In this document: positions 23,465 through 31,955 of the stretch, in pieces
Layout of the letters: each line of letters starts with the position of its first letter
Position numbering within the stretch: the first letter of the stretch is position 1
Source: Planosporangium spinosum
GTDB taxonomy: Bacteria > Actinomycetota > Actinomycetes > Mycobacteriales > Micromonosporaceae
Direction of reading: 5' to 3'
Assembly (NCBI RefSeq): GCF_049999945.1
Contig: NZ_JBLYUB010000033.1
Location: forward strand, 1-64,000
Length of the DNA: 64,000 nucleotides
Notes under the pieces: generated by a model
Database searches by the model: none
The model's input: the letters and a program-made list of their open reading frames with translations, nothing else
What the model was told of the DNA's origin: nothing
Position numbers and translations under genes: made by a program

Positions 23465-24084
23465 CCAGGGCCTACGGTGGCGCCGCGAGCCGCCGCGCCG
23501 CCGACGTTCCGGCGGGGCCTGACGTCCCGGCCGGCGACGTCGACCCGGAACCGTCGACGCTTGTCGTCAATGTCCAGATCGCGGTGCCACGCGGCACCCC
23601 GTCGGCCGAGCGGGTGTTCGCCCTCGCCGACCGCCTGCACGCGTTCGCCGTCGGCGACGACGCCGCCGCGCGGGTCTCGACCACCGTCGCCCTCGTCGTC
23701 GACGAGACGGCCCCCGGCGTCGACCCGGACCTCCCGCCCGCGGCGCCGCAGCGGCCGATACCCGATCTCGTGCTTCTCGTCGACCGCAGGATCGCGCTGC
23801 TCGAAGGCCGGACGATGCGCCTGACCCGGCTGGAGTACGACCTGCTGTGCTACCTCGCAGACAATGCCGGCCGGGTGCTCACCCGGGGCCAACTGATGCG
23901 CCAGGTGTGGGGGTACCCGGTCGGCGTTGCCGGCCGTACGGTCGACGTCCACATCCGCCGACTGCGGGCGAAGCTCGGCGGTCGCGGTCCGGCCATCAGT
24001 ACCGTCCGGGGCGTCGGGTACCGGCTGGACCGGCTCAACCGGGTCGCGGTGGTCCGCGCTGCCACCGGGGCGCGCACCGGCTGA
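23461..24084 (+). CDS. winged-helix (OmpR/PhoB-type) regulator without receiver
   Basis: 207-residue DNA-binding protein. The C-terminal OmpR-type winged helix (about 105-190) is complete: RLTRLEYDLLCYLADNAG, LTRGQLMRQVWGY, RTVDVHIRRLRAKL and VRGVGYRL. In place of a phospho-receiver there is an unfamiliar N-terminal domain of about 90 residues with a beta-alpha-beta look (LVVNVQIAVPRG, ERVFALADRLHAFAVG). GTG at 23461 overlaps the rhodanese stop (GTGA). As last gene of a sulfur operon it may be the operon's own regulator, with the N-domain sensing a thiol or persulfide; no cysteine is visible in it, so a small-molecule signal is more likely. Confidence 0.85.
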   Translation: MTRAYGGAASRRAADVPAGPDVPAGDVDPEPSTLVVNVQIAVPRGTPSAERVFALADRLHAFAVGDDAAARVSTTVALVVDETAPGVDPDLPPAAPQRPIPDLVLLVDRRIALLEGRTMRLTRLEYDLLCYLADNAGRVLTRGQLMRQVWGYPVGVAGRTVDVHIRRLRAKLGGRGPAISTVRGVGYRLDRLNRVAVVRAATGARTG

Positions 24085-24100
24085 CCGGCGCCGGGGTGGT

Positions 24101-25045
24101 TCAGGGCGCCGGGGTGGCCCACGGGCCGGTCGGGATCCGCCAGGCCCGTGCCGGCGGCCGGGCGGCGGGCGGCCGCCGGTGCCACAACACCAGCAACCAT
24201 GCGATGCCGACGGCCGACACGACCATCAACCCGGCCCAGTCCAGGAACGTGATCAGGTGGACCTGTGCCTCGGTCGGCTGCGGGATGTAGCCCCGGTCCA
24301 GCAGGCTGTACTGCCACGCCGTGCCGGTGAGCAGCAGTGTGAGCGTCACCGAGATCTGGTGCATCGAGTCCCACAGGGCGTGCAGGACGGCCACCCCCAG
24401 GTACGCCGCGAAGACGCGGTCGGACAGCAGGAAGTGGTCCCGGGTGCTCCGGGAGAACAGCACGCCGCCGAGGATCGCGGTCCACAGTCCGTGCCCGAGC
24501 GGGGTGAGCAGGCCGCGCAGCATCTCCGTCTGCACGACGTCCATCAGCGACAGGCCGCGCTCGGTGAACAGGGCGGTGAACGCGTACCCGGCCGACTCGA
24601 ACGCGGCGAACCCGAACCCCACCGACGCGCCCAGGATCATGCCGTCGCGGACGGACTTGAGGTGCAGCTGCCGGGTGAGCCAGGCCAGCGCGACGAGCTT
24701 GACCCCCTCCTCGATCAACCCGACGCCGATGAACAGGCCGGGGGAGGGGTGCAGCAGGTACGACTCCAGCAGCGAGGCGGCCAGGACACCGAGGACTCCG
24801 CCGGTGACGAACGTGTTGAAGATCAGCTCGGTGGTGATCTCGCCGGTGTCGCGGCGCTCGAAAGCCCAGGCCACGAACGTGACCGGGACGAGGAAGCTGC
24901 CGAGCAGGACGAGGGTCGGTACCAGGTTCGGGTTGCCGGTCAGGAACGTGACCGCCACGGTGAGCAGCCACAGCGCGAGGCCGTAGAAGAGGATCCGGAG
25001 CCACGGTCGGGGCCTGCCGGCCGGCGGACCGCTGAGATCGGCCAT
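24101..25045 (-). CDS. PrsW-family intramembrane metalloprotease
   Basis: 314-residue membrane protease with about eight helices. The diagnostic motifs are GLIEEGVKLVAL (the EExxK), FGFAAFESAGYAF, TPLGHGLWTAILGG and AVLHALWDSMH, whose Glu and His residues hold the zinc. PrsW-type enzymes cleave membrane-bound regulators such as anti-sigma factors. ATG at 25045 is preferred because GGAGGG lies just upstream; an ATG 18 bases earlier would put that site inside the gene. A strong hairpin separates it from the purine permease gene upstream. Target unknown. Confidence 0.9.
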   Translation of the reverse strand: MADLSGPPAGRPRPWLRILFYGLALWLLTVAVTFLTGNPNLVPTLVLLGSFLVPVTFVAWAFERRDTGEITTELIFNTFVTGGVLGVLAASLLESYLLHPSPGLFIGVGLIEEGVKLVALAWLTRQLHLKSVRDGMILGASVGFGFAAFESAGYAFTALFTERGLSLMDVVQTEMLRGLLTPLGHGLWTAILGGVLFSRSTRDHFLLSDRVFAAYLGVAVLHALWDSMHQISVTLTLLLTGTAWQYSLLDRGYIPQPTEAQVHLITFLDWAGLMVVSAVGIAWLLVLWHRRPPAARPPARAWRIPTGPWATPAP

Positions 25046-25116
25046 GTTCCCTCCAGGGCTCATCGACGCGTGACTCGGTTACCCATTCGGGTGACGCCCA
25101 ATCCGCGCCGGCTGAA

Positions 25117-25163
25117 CCGTTGCCGGAGAGGCCGACCGGCAACGGAACCGTTGCCGGTCGGCC
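25117..25163. terminator. alternative hairpins between NCS2 permease and prsW
   Basis: Three arms: CCGTTGCCGG (25117-25126), its complement inside a 16-base arm (25130-25145), and a second 16-base arm (25148-25163). The middle arm can pair perfectly with either neighbour. It lies a few bases past the permease stop on the minus strand and probably terminates that transcript. Confidence 0.65.
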
Positions 25164-25169
25164 GACCGG

Positions 25170-26651
25170 TCAGTGCATGACGGCCGACTCCAGCGGGCCA
25201 CGCAGGAAGAACAGGATGAACATGACCGCCACCACGTACATCAGCGGGTGCACCTGGCGGAACTTGCCGTTGACCACCTTCAGGAACACGTACGAGATGA
25301 CCCCGGCGCCGATGCCGTTGGAGATCGAGTACGTGAACGGCATCAGCACGATGGTCAGGAACGCCGGGATCGCGATCTCGTAGTCCGACCAGTCGATGCT
25401 GCGGACGGACGTCATCATCAGGAAGCCGACCACAACGAGGGCGGTCGACGCCGCCTCGAACGGGACGACCGTCACCAGCGGCGCCAGGAACATCGCCAGC
25501 AGGAACAGACCACCGGTGACCAGGTTGGCGGCGCCCGTCCGGGCGCCCTCGGCGACACCGGCGGCGCTCTCGACGAACGAGGTGGCGCTGGACGAACTCG
25601 CCACGCCACCGGCGGCCGCGGCGATGCCGTCGACCAGGAGGATCTCCTTGGCCCGCGGCGGCGCGCCGTCCTCGCCGAGCATGTCACCCTCCTGGGCGAC
25701 CGCGACCATCGTGCCCATCGTGTCGAAGAAGTCCGTCAGGATCAGCGTGAAGGCGAACATCAGCGCGACCAGCCAGCCGGCCCGGCTCCACGAGCCGAGC
25801 ACGTCGAACTTGCCGAGCAGCGACAGGTCCGGCGTGAAGTCGAAGATCTTGTCCGCGCTCGGCAGCTTCGGGACGTTGAGGCTCCAGCCCTTCGGGTTGG
25901 GCTTGCCGTCGACGAACGACGGGCCGACCTTGGCGACCGCCTCGACGACGATCGCGATGACGGTCGAGACGACGATGCCGATCAGGATCGCGCCCTTGAC
26001 CCGGCGGACCACCAGGAACAGCGTCAGCAGCAGGCCGAGGACGAAGACGAGCGCCGGCCAGCTGGCGAGCTTGCCGCCGATGCCGAGGTTCACCGGAGGT
26101 GAGGCGGTACCGCCGCGCACGAACCCGGCGTCGACGAAGCCGATCAGCGTCAGGAACAGGCCGATGCCGACCCCGATCGCGGTCTTGAGCTGGGTGGGTA
26201 CCGACCGGAAGATGGCGGTGCGCAGTCCGGTCAGGACCAGGATCGAGATGACCACACCTTCGATCACCACCAGGCCCATCGCGTCGGCCCAGGTCATCTG
26301 CGGTGCGACCTCGTACGCGACGATCGCGTTCACGCCCAGGCCGGCGGCGAGCGCCAGCGGGAACCGGCCCACCACGCCCATCAGGATCGTCATGAGACCG
26401 GCGACGAGCGCGGTCGCCGCGGCCACCGCCGGCAGCGCCAGCTTCTTGCCGTCGCCGTCCACCGCGGCACCCAGGATCAGCGGGTTGAGCACCACGATGT
26501 AGGCCATCGTGAAGAAGGTCGCGAGACCGCCCCGCACCTCCCGGCTGACCGTCGAGCCGCGTTTGCTGATCTCGAAGAATCGGTCGAATCCGGTGCGAGG
26601 TGGGCTGGCGGGCTGCTGGCCGGGCGGGGCTGCCTGGTCGACGGTGTCCAT
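25170..26651 (-). CDS. NCS2-family purine permease (AzgA/PbuG type)
   Basis: 493-residue inner-membrane symporter for adenine, guanine or hypoxanthine. The start FFEISKRGSTVSREVRGGLATFFTMAYIV is typical of the group (quoted in two halves: the FEISKRGS box, then the TFFTMAYIV helix). Later signatures are PLALAAGLGVNAIVAY, TDFFDTMGTMVAVA and SSSATSFVESAAGVAEGARTG split over the substrate site. About 12-13 hydrophobic helices are present. The Lys/Gly loop before PKLPSADKIFDFTPD is a periplasmic insertion. No purine riboswitch is visible upstream; instead there is a short 13-bp repeat array. Confidence 0.93.
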   Translation of the reverse strand: MDTVDQAAPPGQQPASPPRTGFDRFFEISKRGSTVSREVRGGLATFFTMAYIVVLNPLILGAAVDGDGKKLALPAVAAATALVAGLMTILMGVVGRFPLALAAGLGVNAIVAYEVAPQMTWADAMGLVVIEGVVISILVLTGLRTAIFRSVPTQLKTAIGVGIGLFLTLIGFVDAGFVRGGTASPPVNLGIGGKLASWPALVFVLGLLLTLFLVVRRVKGAILIGIVVSTVIAIVVEAVAKVGPSFVDGKPNPKGWSLNVPKLPSADKIFDFTPDLSLLGKFDVLGSWSRAGWLVALMFAFTLILTDFFDTMGTMVAVAQEGDMLGEDGAPPRAKEILLVDGIAAAAGGVASSSSATSFVESAAGVAEGARTGAANLVTGGLFLLAMFLAPLVTVVPFEAASTALVVVGFLMMTSVRSIDWSDYEIAIPAFLTIVLMPFTYSISNGIGAGVISYVFLKVVNGKFRQVHPLMYVVAVMFILFFLRGPLESAVMH

Positions 26652-26796
26652 ACTGTTCCTAGCGTTTGATCATCCGGGGCTTTGCGCGCATAGTTTCAGG
26701 CCACCGGGCCGCTTGAAAAGCTCACGCCCTCGGCCGGACCCAACAGTAACCGACCCGAGACCTGCGAAATCTCGCTGTAACACGGGCGGCGGTCGT

Positions 26797-26861
26797 CTCC
26801 GGTGGCCGTTCCCGGTGATCGTTTCCGGTGGTCGTCTGCGGTGATCGTGTCCGGTGATCGT
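26797..26861. repeat. five tandem 13-bp repeats (consensus nnCCGGTGRTCGT)
   Basis: Units begin at 26797, 26810, 26823, 26836 and 26849 and differ at two to four positions. They lie in the gap between the NicO gene's stop and the purine permease start. They may be a regulatory array or a decaying minisatellite; 13 bp is not a helical turn multiple. Confidence 0.75.
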
Positions 26862-26877
26862 CGCCAGGCGCCGCGGG

Positions 26878-28518
26878 TCAGAGCACCCCGGCGGCGGCGC
26901 GGACCGACAGCCCGACACCGACCAGCATGACCAGGGCCGCGGTCAGGGTCGACGCGGCCGCCGGTACGCGCGCCGCGAGCGGGCTCAGCCGCCGGGCCAG
27001 CCGCGCCCAACCGGCAGCCGCGGTCACCCGGCGCTGCACCACGACCAGGAGCAGGCCGGCGCCGGTGAGCGCGGCGGCCATGCCGAGCCCGTACCCGAGG
27101 ACGAGCAGGACGCCGAAGCCGGCCCGGCCCAGCCCGACCGCGCCGAGCAGGACGACCAGGGCGGACGGGCTGGGTACGAGGCCACCGGCGAGGCCGATGC
27201 CGGCGAGGCCGAGTCGGCTGGGCCGGCCGGCCCGCGGCGGATGATCGTGCCCGTGCGGGTGGGAGTGGCCGTGCTGGTCGGGATGCCCGTGCGGGTCGGG
27301 ATGCCCGTGCGCGTCGGGATGCCCGTGCGGGTCGGAGTGGGAGTGGCCGTGGGAGTGGGAGTGGGAGTGGGAGTGGGAGTGGCCGTGCGGCTGGCCGGCG
27401 CCGCGGCGCAGTCCACCGACGAGCATGCCGAGGCCGACGGCGGTCACCAGGATCCCGCTCGCCAGACCGAGGTAGCCGAGCAGGCGGTCGCCGGCCAGGG
27501 CGCTCGACGTACTCAGCAGCAGCCCGATCACCAGTACCGCGCCGGTGTGGGTGAGCGTGACCATCGCGCCCACGGAGACCGCGTCGCGGATCCGGCCCTG
27601 CCGGCCGGCGAGGTAGGCCGCCAGGACGGTCTTGCCGTGCCCGGGCAGCGCGGCGTGCCCGGCGCCGAGCAGGATCGCGACCAGGACCGCCAGGACGCCG
27701 ACGACCGGGGTGAGGTCGCGCCCGGCAGCCAGGTGCTCCAGCCGCCGGTCGGCGCCCGCCAGCCACCGGCTCACCGGATCACCGGCGGCCGTCGCGCCGG
27801 GGCCGCCCGCGGCGCGGCCGGCTCCGGTGTCGCCGCGTCCGGCGGAACCGCCCACGGCGGAACCGCCCGCCGCCGGTTCGGTCCGCAGCCGTGCCGAGCG
27901 CACGTCCGGTGACGAGGAGAGCAGGTCGGTCGGGTACGACCGGAGCTGGTCACTGACGCTGGTCGCGGGCAACGGGGAGTCGATCAGCCGTACCCCGTCG
28001 CCGACCGCCGTCATCTCGCGCCAGCCGACCCGGTCGGCGCGCCAGCGGTTGGTGACCGTGACCGTGGTCGCCGAGGCGAGCCGGGCAGGGGCGCTGAGCC
28101 CGCAGGTCAGCCGGCTCGTCGGCAGGCCGCCGCTGCCCGGGGCGTACTCCAGCGCCGGTGCCCGCACCGTCCACGCCAACCGTTCCCGGCCGGCGCGGAC
28201 CTCGAACTCCCGCGCCAGTTCGGCGCAGGTGGCCGCGGCGTACGCCGACCGCTCGGCGTCGCCGACCGTACCGTCGTGGTCGGTGTCGACCCCGGCGCGC
28301 TCCTGCATCGTCGGGATCTCCGCGATGTCGACGATCGCGGTCACCTCGACGCGGTCGGGGCGCAGCGTCAGACCCTCGTACTGGTTGACCGAGAAGTTGC
28401 CGAGCGGGTGGGCGGCGGCGGGATGGGCCAGGCAGCCGAGCACGCCGATGGTGACCAGCACGCCGAGCACCAGCACGAGCGCGAGGCGGCGGACCAGGGT
28501 GGGCACGGGACGCGTCAC
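26878..28518 (-). CDS. NicO-family nickel/cobalt-type exporter with exported N-domain and His-rich loop
   Basis: 546-residue protein. A signal peptide or first helix ends near AHPAAAHPLGNFSVNQYEG. An extracytoplasmic domain of about 200 residues follows, with an EF-hand-like DTDHDGTVGDAE. The membrane part has the NicO metal site GAGHAALPGHGKTVLAAYL and LTHTGAVLVIGLL. A roughly 60-residue loop rich in His (HGHSHSHS repeats) lies between helices, a typical metal-binding gate. GTG at 28518 overlaps the TPR gene stop (GTGA). This start is the codon after which the signal sequence begins. It forms one operon with the TPR and DUF4331 genes. Metal efflux or insertion into an exported partner is inferred. 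Confidence 0.87.
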   Translation of the reverse strand: MTRPVPTLVRRLALVLVLGVLVTIGVLGCLAHPAAAHPLGNFSVNQYEGLTLRPDRVEVTAIVDIAEIPTMQERAGVDTDHDGTVGDAERSAYAAATCAELAREFEVRAGRERLAWTVRAPALEYAPGSGGLPTSRLTCGLSAPARLASATTVTVTNRWRADRVGWREMTAVGDGVRLIDSPLPATSVSDQLRSYPTDLLSSSPDVRSARLRTEPAAGGSAVGGSAGRGDTGAGRAAGGPGATAAGDPVSRWLAGADRRLEHLAAGRDLTPVVGVLAVLVAILLGAGHAALPGHGKTVLAAYLAGRQGRIRDAVSVGAMVTLTHTGAVLVIGLLLSTSSALAGDRLLGYLGLASGILVTAVGLGMLVGGLRRGAGQPHGHSHSHSHSHSHGHSHSDPHGHPDAHGHPDPHGHPDQHGHSHPHGHDHPPRAGRPSRLGLAGIGLAGGLVPSPSALVVLLGAVGLGRAGFGVLLVLGYGLGMAAALTGAGLLLVVVQRRVTAAAGWARLARRLSPLAARVPAAASTLTAALVMLVGVGLSVRAAAGVL

Positions 28519-29933
28519 GGGGTGGCTCCCAGGCCGGCCAGGGCCGCGCGCGCAGCCGGCGCGTCGACCGGCGAGAAGGTGGGGTTGGTCCGCAGCGCCC
28601 GGCCGAGGTCGGCGCGCGCGGCGTCGCGCTGGCCGAGGGCCAGCTCGATCATCCCGAGGTGGTAGGCGTACCCGGCGGCGCGCGCACCGGTCGCGGCGAC
28701 CCGCTGGGCGTAGCCGAGGGCCTCGGCGTCCCGGCCGGCCGCGTGCAGCGCCCAGGCCAGCGTGTCGGCGACGTCGACGTGCTGGCGGCGCTGCCACTCG
28801 GCGCTCGCGGCGTCGACCGCCTCCGCCGGCCGGCCCCGGGCGAGCGCCAGCGCGGCGGAGGCCAGCCCGTCCACGCCGCCGTTGCCGGTGAACAGCTCGT
28901 GCGCGGCGACGGCCAGCCGTACCTGCTCGTCGGCCTGCGCCGCGCGGCCGGCCGCCCGCAGCAGCTCGGCGTACTCGAGCAGGTCCGCAGGCGTCGGGGC
29001 GCGCCGGGTCAGCTCGGCCCAGGTGGCCAGGGCGGCGTCGGTACGCCCGGCCGCGGCGGCGGTCCGGGCCCGCCCGCGCAGGCCGGCGGTGGCGCCCGGG
29101 TCGGCGGCGAGGGCCGCGCCGTACTCGCGCTCGGCGGTCGCCAGGTCCCCGACCTGCCAGGCGAGGTCGCCGAGCTGGCTGTGGCAGAACGCCGCGTCGT
29201 GCGGGTCGAGCGCGTCGTCGAGCGCCCGGCGCATCAGGTCGGCCGCCTCGGTCACCCGGCCGCGCAGCTCCAGGTCGTACGAGGCGCGGGCGTACGAGGG
29301 CAGGCCGGGCCGCAGGTCCAGCATGCGCTGCACCGCCTCGGTGGCCCCGGCCGCGTCGCCGAGCTGGGTCAGCGCGTCGGTGAGCACCCCGTACGCGTCC
29401 GCGCTGGCCGGGTTGACCGCCAGCGCCGCCCGCGCCTGGTCGCTGGCTTCCGTGAAGTCGTGTCGGGCGTTGGCGAGCGCGCCGAGCGCGACCAGCCCCT
29501 CGGCGTTGCCGTCCGGCCGGCGGGCCAGCGACTCGCGGGCCGCGCCGTCGGCCTTGGGGTAGTACGTCGGGTCGGCGCTGACCCGCGCCTTCTCCAGGTA
29601 CGCCGAGCTGAGCGCGGCCCAGGCGTGCCAGTCGCCGGGGACGTCGCGCAGCCGCTGCTGCTGCCGGGCGATCGTCGCGGCGAGGAGGTCGGCCGGACCG
29701 GTACCGCCGCCGCGCCCGGCCGCGGTCTCGCCGTCCCGGCCGGGTCGGGCCTGCGGAGCGAACGCGCCGGCGGCCAGGACCAGTGCCAGGGCGGCGACAC
29801 CGACCAGCGCGACCACCCCGGCGGAGCGCGCGGCGGAGCGGCCGAGGGTGGGCAGCCGCAGGCCGCCGAGGGTGGGCAGCCGCAGGCGGCTGAGGAGGGG
29901 CAGCCGCCTGCGGCTCGGGAACCGGCTCATCAT
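28515..29933 (-). CDS. tetratricopeptide-repeat protein, membrane anchored
   Basis: 472 residues. The N-terminus is basic with an internal duplication (RLPTLGGLRLPTLGR) and one transmembrane helix (about 38-60). About nine helical-hairpin TPR units fill the rest, for example YGVLTDALTQLGDAAGATEAV and SQLGDLAWQVGDLATAEREYG split across repeats. It has no enzymatic motif and is a scaffold for protein contacts. It lies between the DUF4331 gene (16-base gap) and the NicO gene (4-base overlap), so the three products are probably made together. The DNA of the N-terminal region carries imperfect repeats encoding the duplicated peptide. Confidence 0.85.
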   Translation of the reverse strand: MMSRFPSRRRLPLLSRLRLPTLGGLRLPTLGRSAARSAGVVALVGVAALALVLAAGAFAPQARPGRDGETAAGRGGGTGPADLLAATIARQQQRLRDVPGDWHAWAALSSAYLEKARVSADPTYYPKADGAARESLARRPDGNAEGLVALGALANARHDFTEASDQARAALAVNPASADAYGVLTDALTQLGDAAGATEAVQRMLDLRPGLPSYARASYDLELRGRVTEAADLMRRALDDALDPHDAAFCHSQLGDLAWQVGDLATAEREYGAALAADPGATAGLRGRARTAAAAGRTDAALATWAELTRRAPTPADLLEYAELLRAAGRAAQADEQVRLAVAAHELFTGNGGVDGLASAALALARGRPAEAVDAASAEWQRRQHVDVADTLAWALHAAGRDAEALGYAQRVAATGARAAGYAYHLGMIELALGQRDAARADLGRALRTNPTFSPVDAPAARAALAGLGATP

Positions 29934-29949
29934 CGTCCCGGGATACCGG

Positions 29950-31794
29950 TCACCGTCGTTGCGGCGGGTCGGTCACGACCACCGCCGGCTTCGCCGCGCC
30001 ATGGACCGGTACGAGCGCGGGACGGCGCTGCCGACCGACGATGCGGTACCGGCTCGCCAGGAAGCCGCCCAGGGCCACCAGCGCCGCCAGGCCGCCGAGG
30101 GCCAGCGGGGTACCGGTGCCCGACCCGCCGAAGAAGCCCTTGGTCTCGGTCGCGACCGAGCCGTGGGTGTTCACGCCGTTGGTGTTGGGCAGGGCGACGT
30201 ACGGGAAGCTGGCCTCGAAGTCCCGGTCGTTTGCGTCGACCTTGTCACCGGCCGCCAGCGCGTCGACGAGCTTGCCACTGGCCGCCGCGCCCTCCATCGC
30301 CTGGATGCTGATGTCGATGACGTCGTCGGTCAGCCGGCGCCCGTTGGGGAAGCCCTGCTTGTCGCCGCCGAGGACGCCCAGCCGGTTGGGGCTCTTGGTG
30401 ACCGGCACCATCATGTTCAGCCGTAGCTGCTCGGACGGTACGAACCGGTTGGGATCGACGTGGTAGTTGTTGAGCTGCGAGTTGAGGTCGGCCTTGATCG
30501 GGCCGCCGGCCTTGGTGGTGATCCCGGTCAGGAAGATCTCGGCGAGGTCGTTGCGCGGCCCCGCCGGCGCCGGGATCTTGTAGATGCCCTCGATCAGCTT
30601 GGGCAGTTCCGGGTTGAGGACGCGGTCGACGATCTCCTTGATCCCGGCGTCCTTGTCCGGCGACAGCGAGTTGAAGGCGTCCTTGAGCCCGGCGGGCACG
30701 ACGACCTCGTTGACCAGCGGGTTGCCCAGCCGCGAAACCTGGACCTGGTCGTTGTCCCGGTTGGCCCGGTACCCGTCGCGGTCCTTGTTCCGGCCGCGGT
30801 TCTTGTCCTGGTACTTGCCGCTGTCCTCGTACCGGTTGTTGCCGCCGTACCCGTTGTGCGTGGCGGACCCGCTCGCGCCGGCGTCCTTGTTCGCCGCGTC
30901 CTTGTTCGCCGCGTCCTTGTTCGCCGCGTCCTTGTTCCCGGCGTCGAAGCCGCTCACCCGGACCCGGTCGCGTTCGGCGGTGGCCCACGCGCCGATCACC
31001 GGGTTGCGGTGGGCGTCGCCCTTGAGCGCCAGGTCGGAGGACTTCACCTGCAACGCGATCGTGTTGACGTTGTACCCGCCGAGGGTGTCCTGGCCGGTCT
31101 CGCTCAGGTTGGCGCCGTAGAGCAGGTCGAACACCCGCAGGTCGGCGAAGAACGGGTCGTCGGCCTGTCCGGCGAAGCTCTTCACCCCGGCGCTCAGCGA
31201 CAGCGACGCCTGGTCGCGCAGCTTCTTGTAGTCGGGCATGGAGGCCTGGCCGACCCGGGACGGGGCCACCGGCGCGTCCTTGACCAGGGTCTTCCACGCG
31301 TCGCCCGAGGTCCACTTCTCCAGCGTGTACACCTGCCGGAACAGCAGGTTCGGGTCGTCGAGGGAGGTGACCGGTCCGTTGTTGTACAGGAACGTCGCGT
31401 TGCCGCGCTTGTCGATGTTCTTGAACGACCAGCGGAACTTCACGTCGGCGACGGCGTCACCGTCGTTGTCGACGTTGACCAGGTACGAGGCGTCCGTGGC
31501 GAACGGGAAGAAGTTCGGCCCGCCGTTGGGCTCCTGGAACGGCACCCAGTTGGACACGAACGTGACCGTGTCCGACCGGTCGGGGCTGACGAACGCGTAG
31601 AAGTCGGTGTTGTCGACCGCCGGGTCGGCGGCCACGAGTGGTGCTTCCCGGTGGCTGGACGCGGTGGCCGGGCCGGGCCCGAGGCCGTACCACGACGCGG
31701 CCACAACCAGGCCGACCGCCACGGCCGCCGTGCCTCGCCGGACCCACCCGCCGCGTCGCGCGGCCGTTGGGAGTGGTGGGATGGGGGTCATCAT
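29950..31794 (-). CDS. exported DUF4331 protein with C-terminal anchor
   Basis: 614 residues from ATG at 31794 (AAAGGGA upstream). A signal peptide ends at ATASSHREAPLVAADPAVD, the standard DUF4331 start. The domain is complete (NTDFYAFVSPDRSDTVTFV, VDNDGDAVADVKFRW, VGVLGGDKQGFPNGRRL-like region near the end). It is interrupted at about residues 280-345 by a low-complexity, highly charged insert made of AANKD units and Arg/Asp/Asn-rich sequence. One helix near the end (LALGGLAALVALGGFLA) plus basic residues anchors it. Function of DUF4331 is unknown; the neighbours suggest a partner of metal transport. Confidence 0.88.
   Translation of the reverse strand: MMTPIPPLPTAARRGGWVRRGTAAVAVGLVVAASWYGLGPGPATASSHREAPLVAADPAVDNTDFYAFVSPDRSDTVTFVSNWVPFQEPNGGPNFFPFATDASYLVNVDNDGDAVADVKFRWSFKNIDKRGNATFLYNNGPVTSLDDPNLLFRQVYTLEKWTSGDAWKTLVKDAPVAPSRVGQASMPDYKKLRDQASLSLSAGVKSFAGQADDPFFADLRVFDLLYGANLSETGQDTLGGYNVNTIALQVKSSDLALKGDAHRNPVIGAWATAERDRVRVSGFDAGNKDAANKDAANKDAANKDAGASGSATHNGYGGNNRYEDSGKYQDKNRGRNKDRDGYRANRDNDQVQVSRLGNPLVNEVVVPAGLKDAFNSLSPDKDAGIKEIVDRVLNPELPKLIEGIYKIPAPAGPRNDLAEIFLTGITTKAGGPIKADLNSQLNNYHVDPNRFVPSEQLRLNMMVPVTKSPNRLGVLGGDKQGFPNGRRLTDDVIDISIQAMEGAAASGKLVDALAAGDKVDANDRDFEASFPYVALPNTNGVNTHGSVATETKGFFGGSGTGTPLALGGLAALVALGGFLASRYRIVGRQRRPALVPVHGAAKPAVVVTDPPQRR
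30881..30940 (-). repeat. four 15-bp tandem repeats inside the DUF4331 gene
   Basis: Units of GCGTCCTTGTTCGCC start at 30881, 30896, 30911 and 30926; the first three are identical. They encode the AANKD repeats of the low-complexity insert. Perfect DNA identity suggests slippage and copy-number variation between strains. Confidence 0.9.
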
Positions 31795-31955
31795 CGTCCC
31801 TTTCACGCAGGCTTTCGTGCCGGACCACCCACTGGTACGGAGCCCGCCCACGGACGGTTCGATCGACTGCGATCGCGATGTGCCAGATACCGGCGGGACC
31901 CGTCGGTACGGCCGGACACCCGTCGACTTCGTACTGGTGACGCCAGGGTGCGAGC

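Noticed and set aside
26652..26877. Purine riboswitch before the NCS2 permease
   Set aside because: The leader lacks the conserved three-way junction; only the 13-bp repeat array is present.
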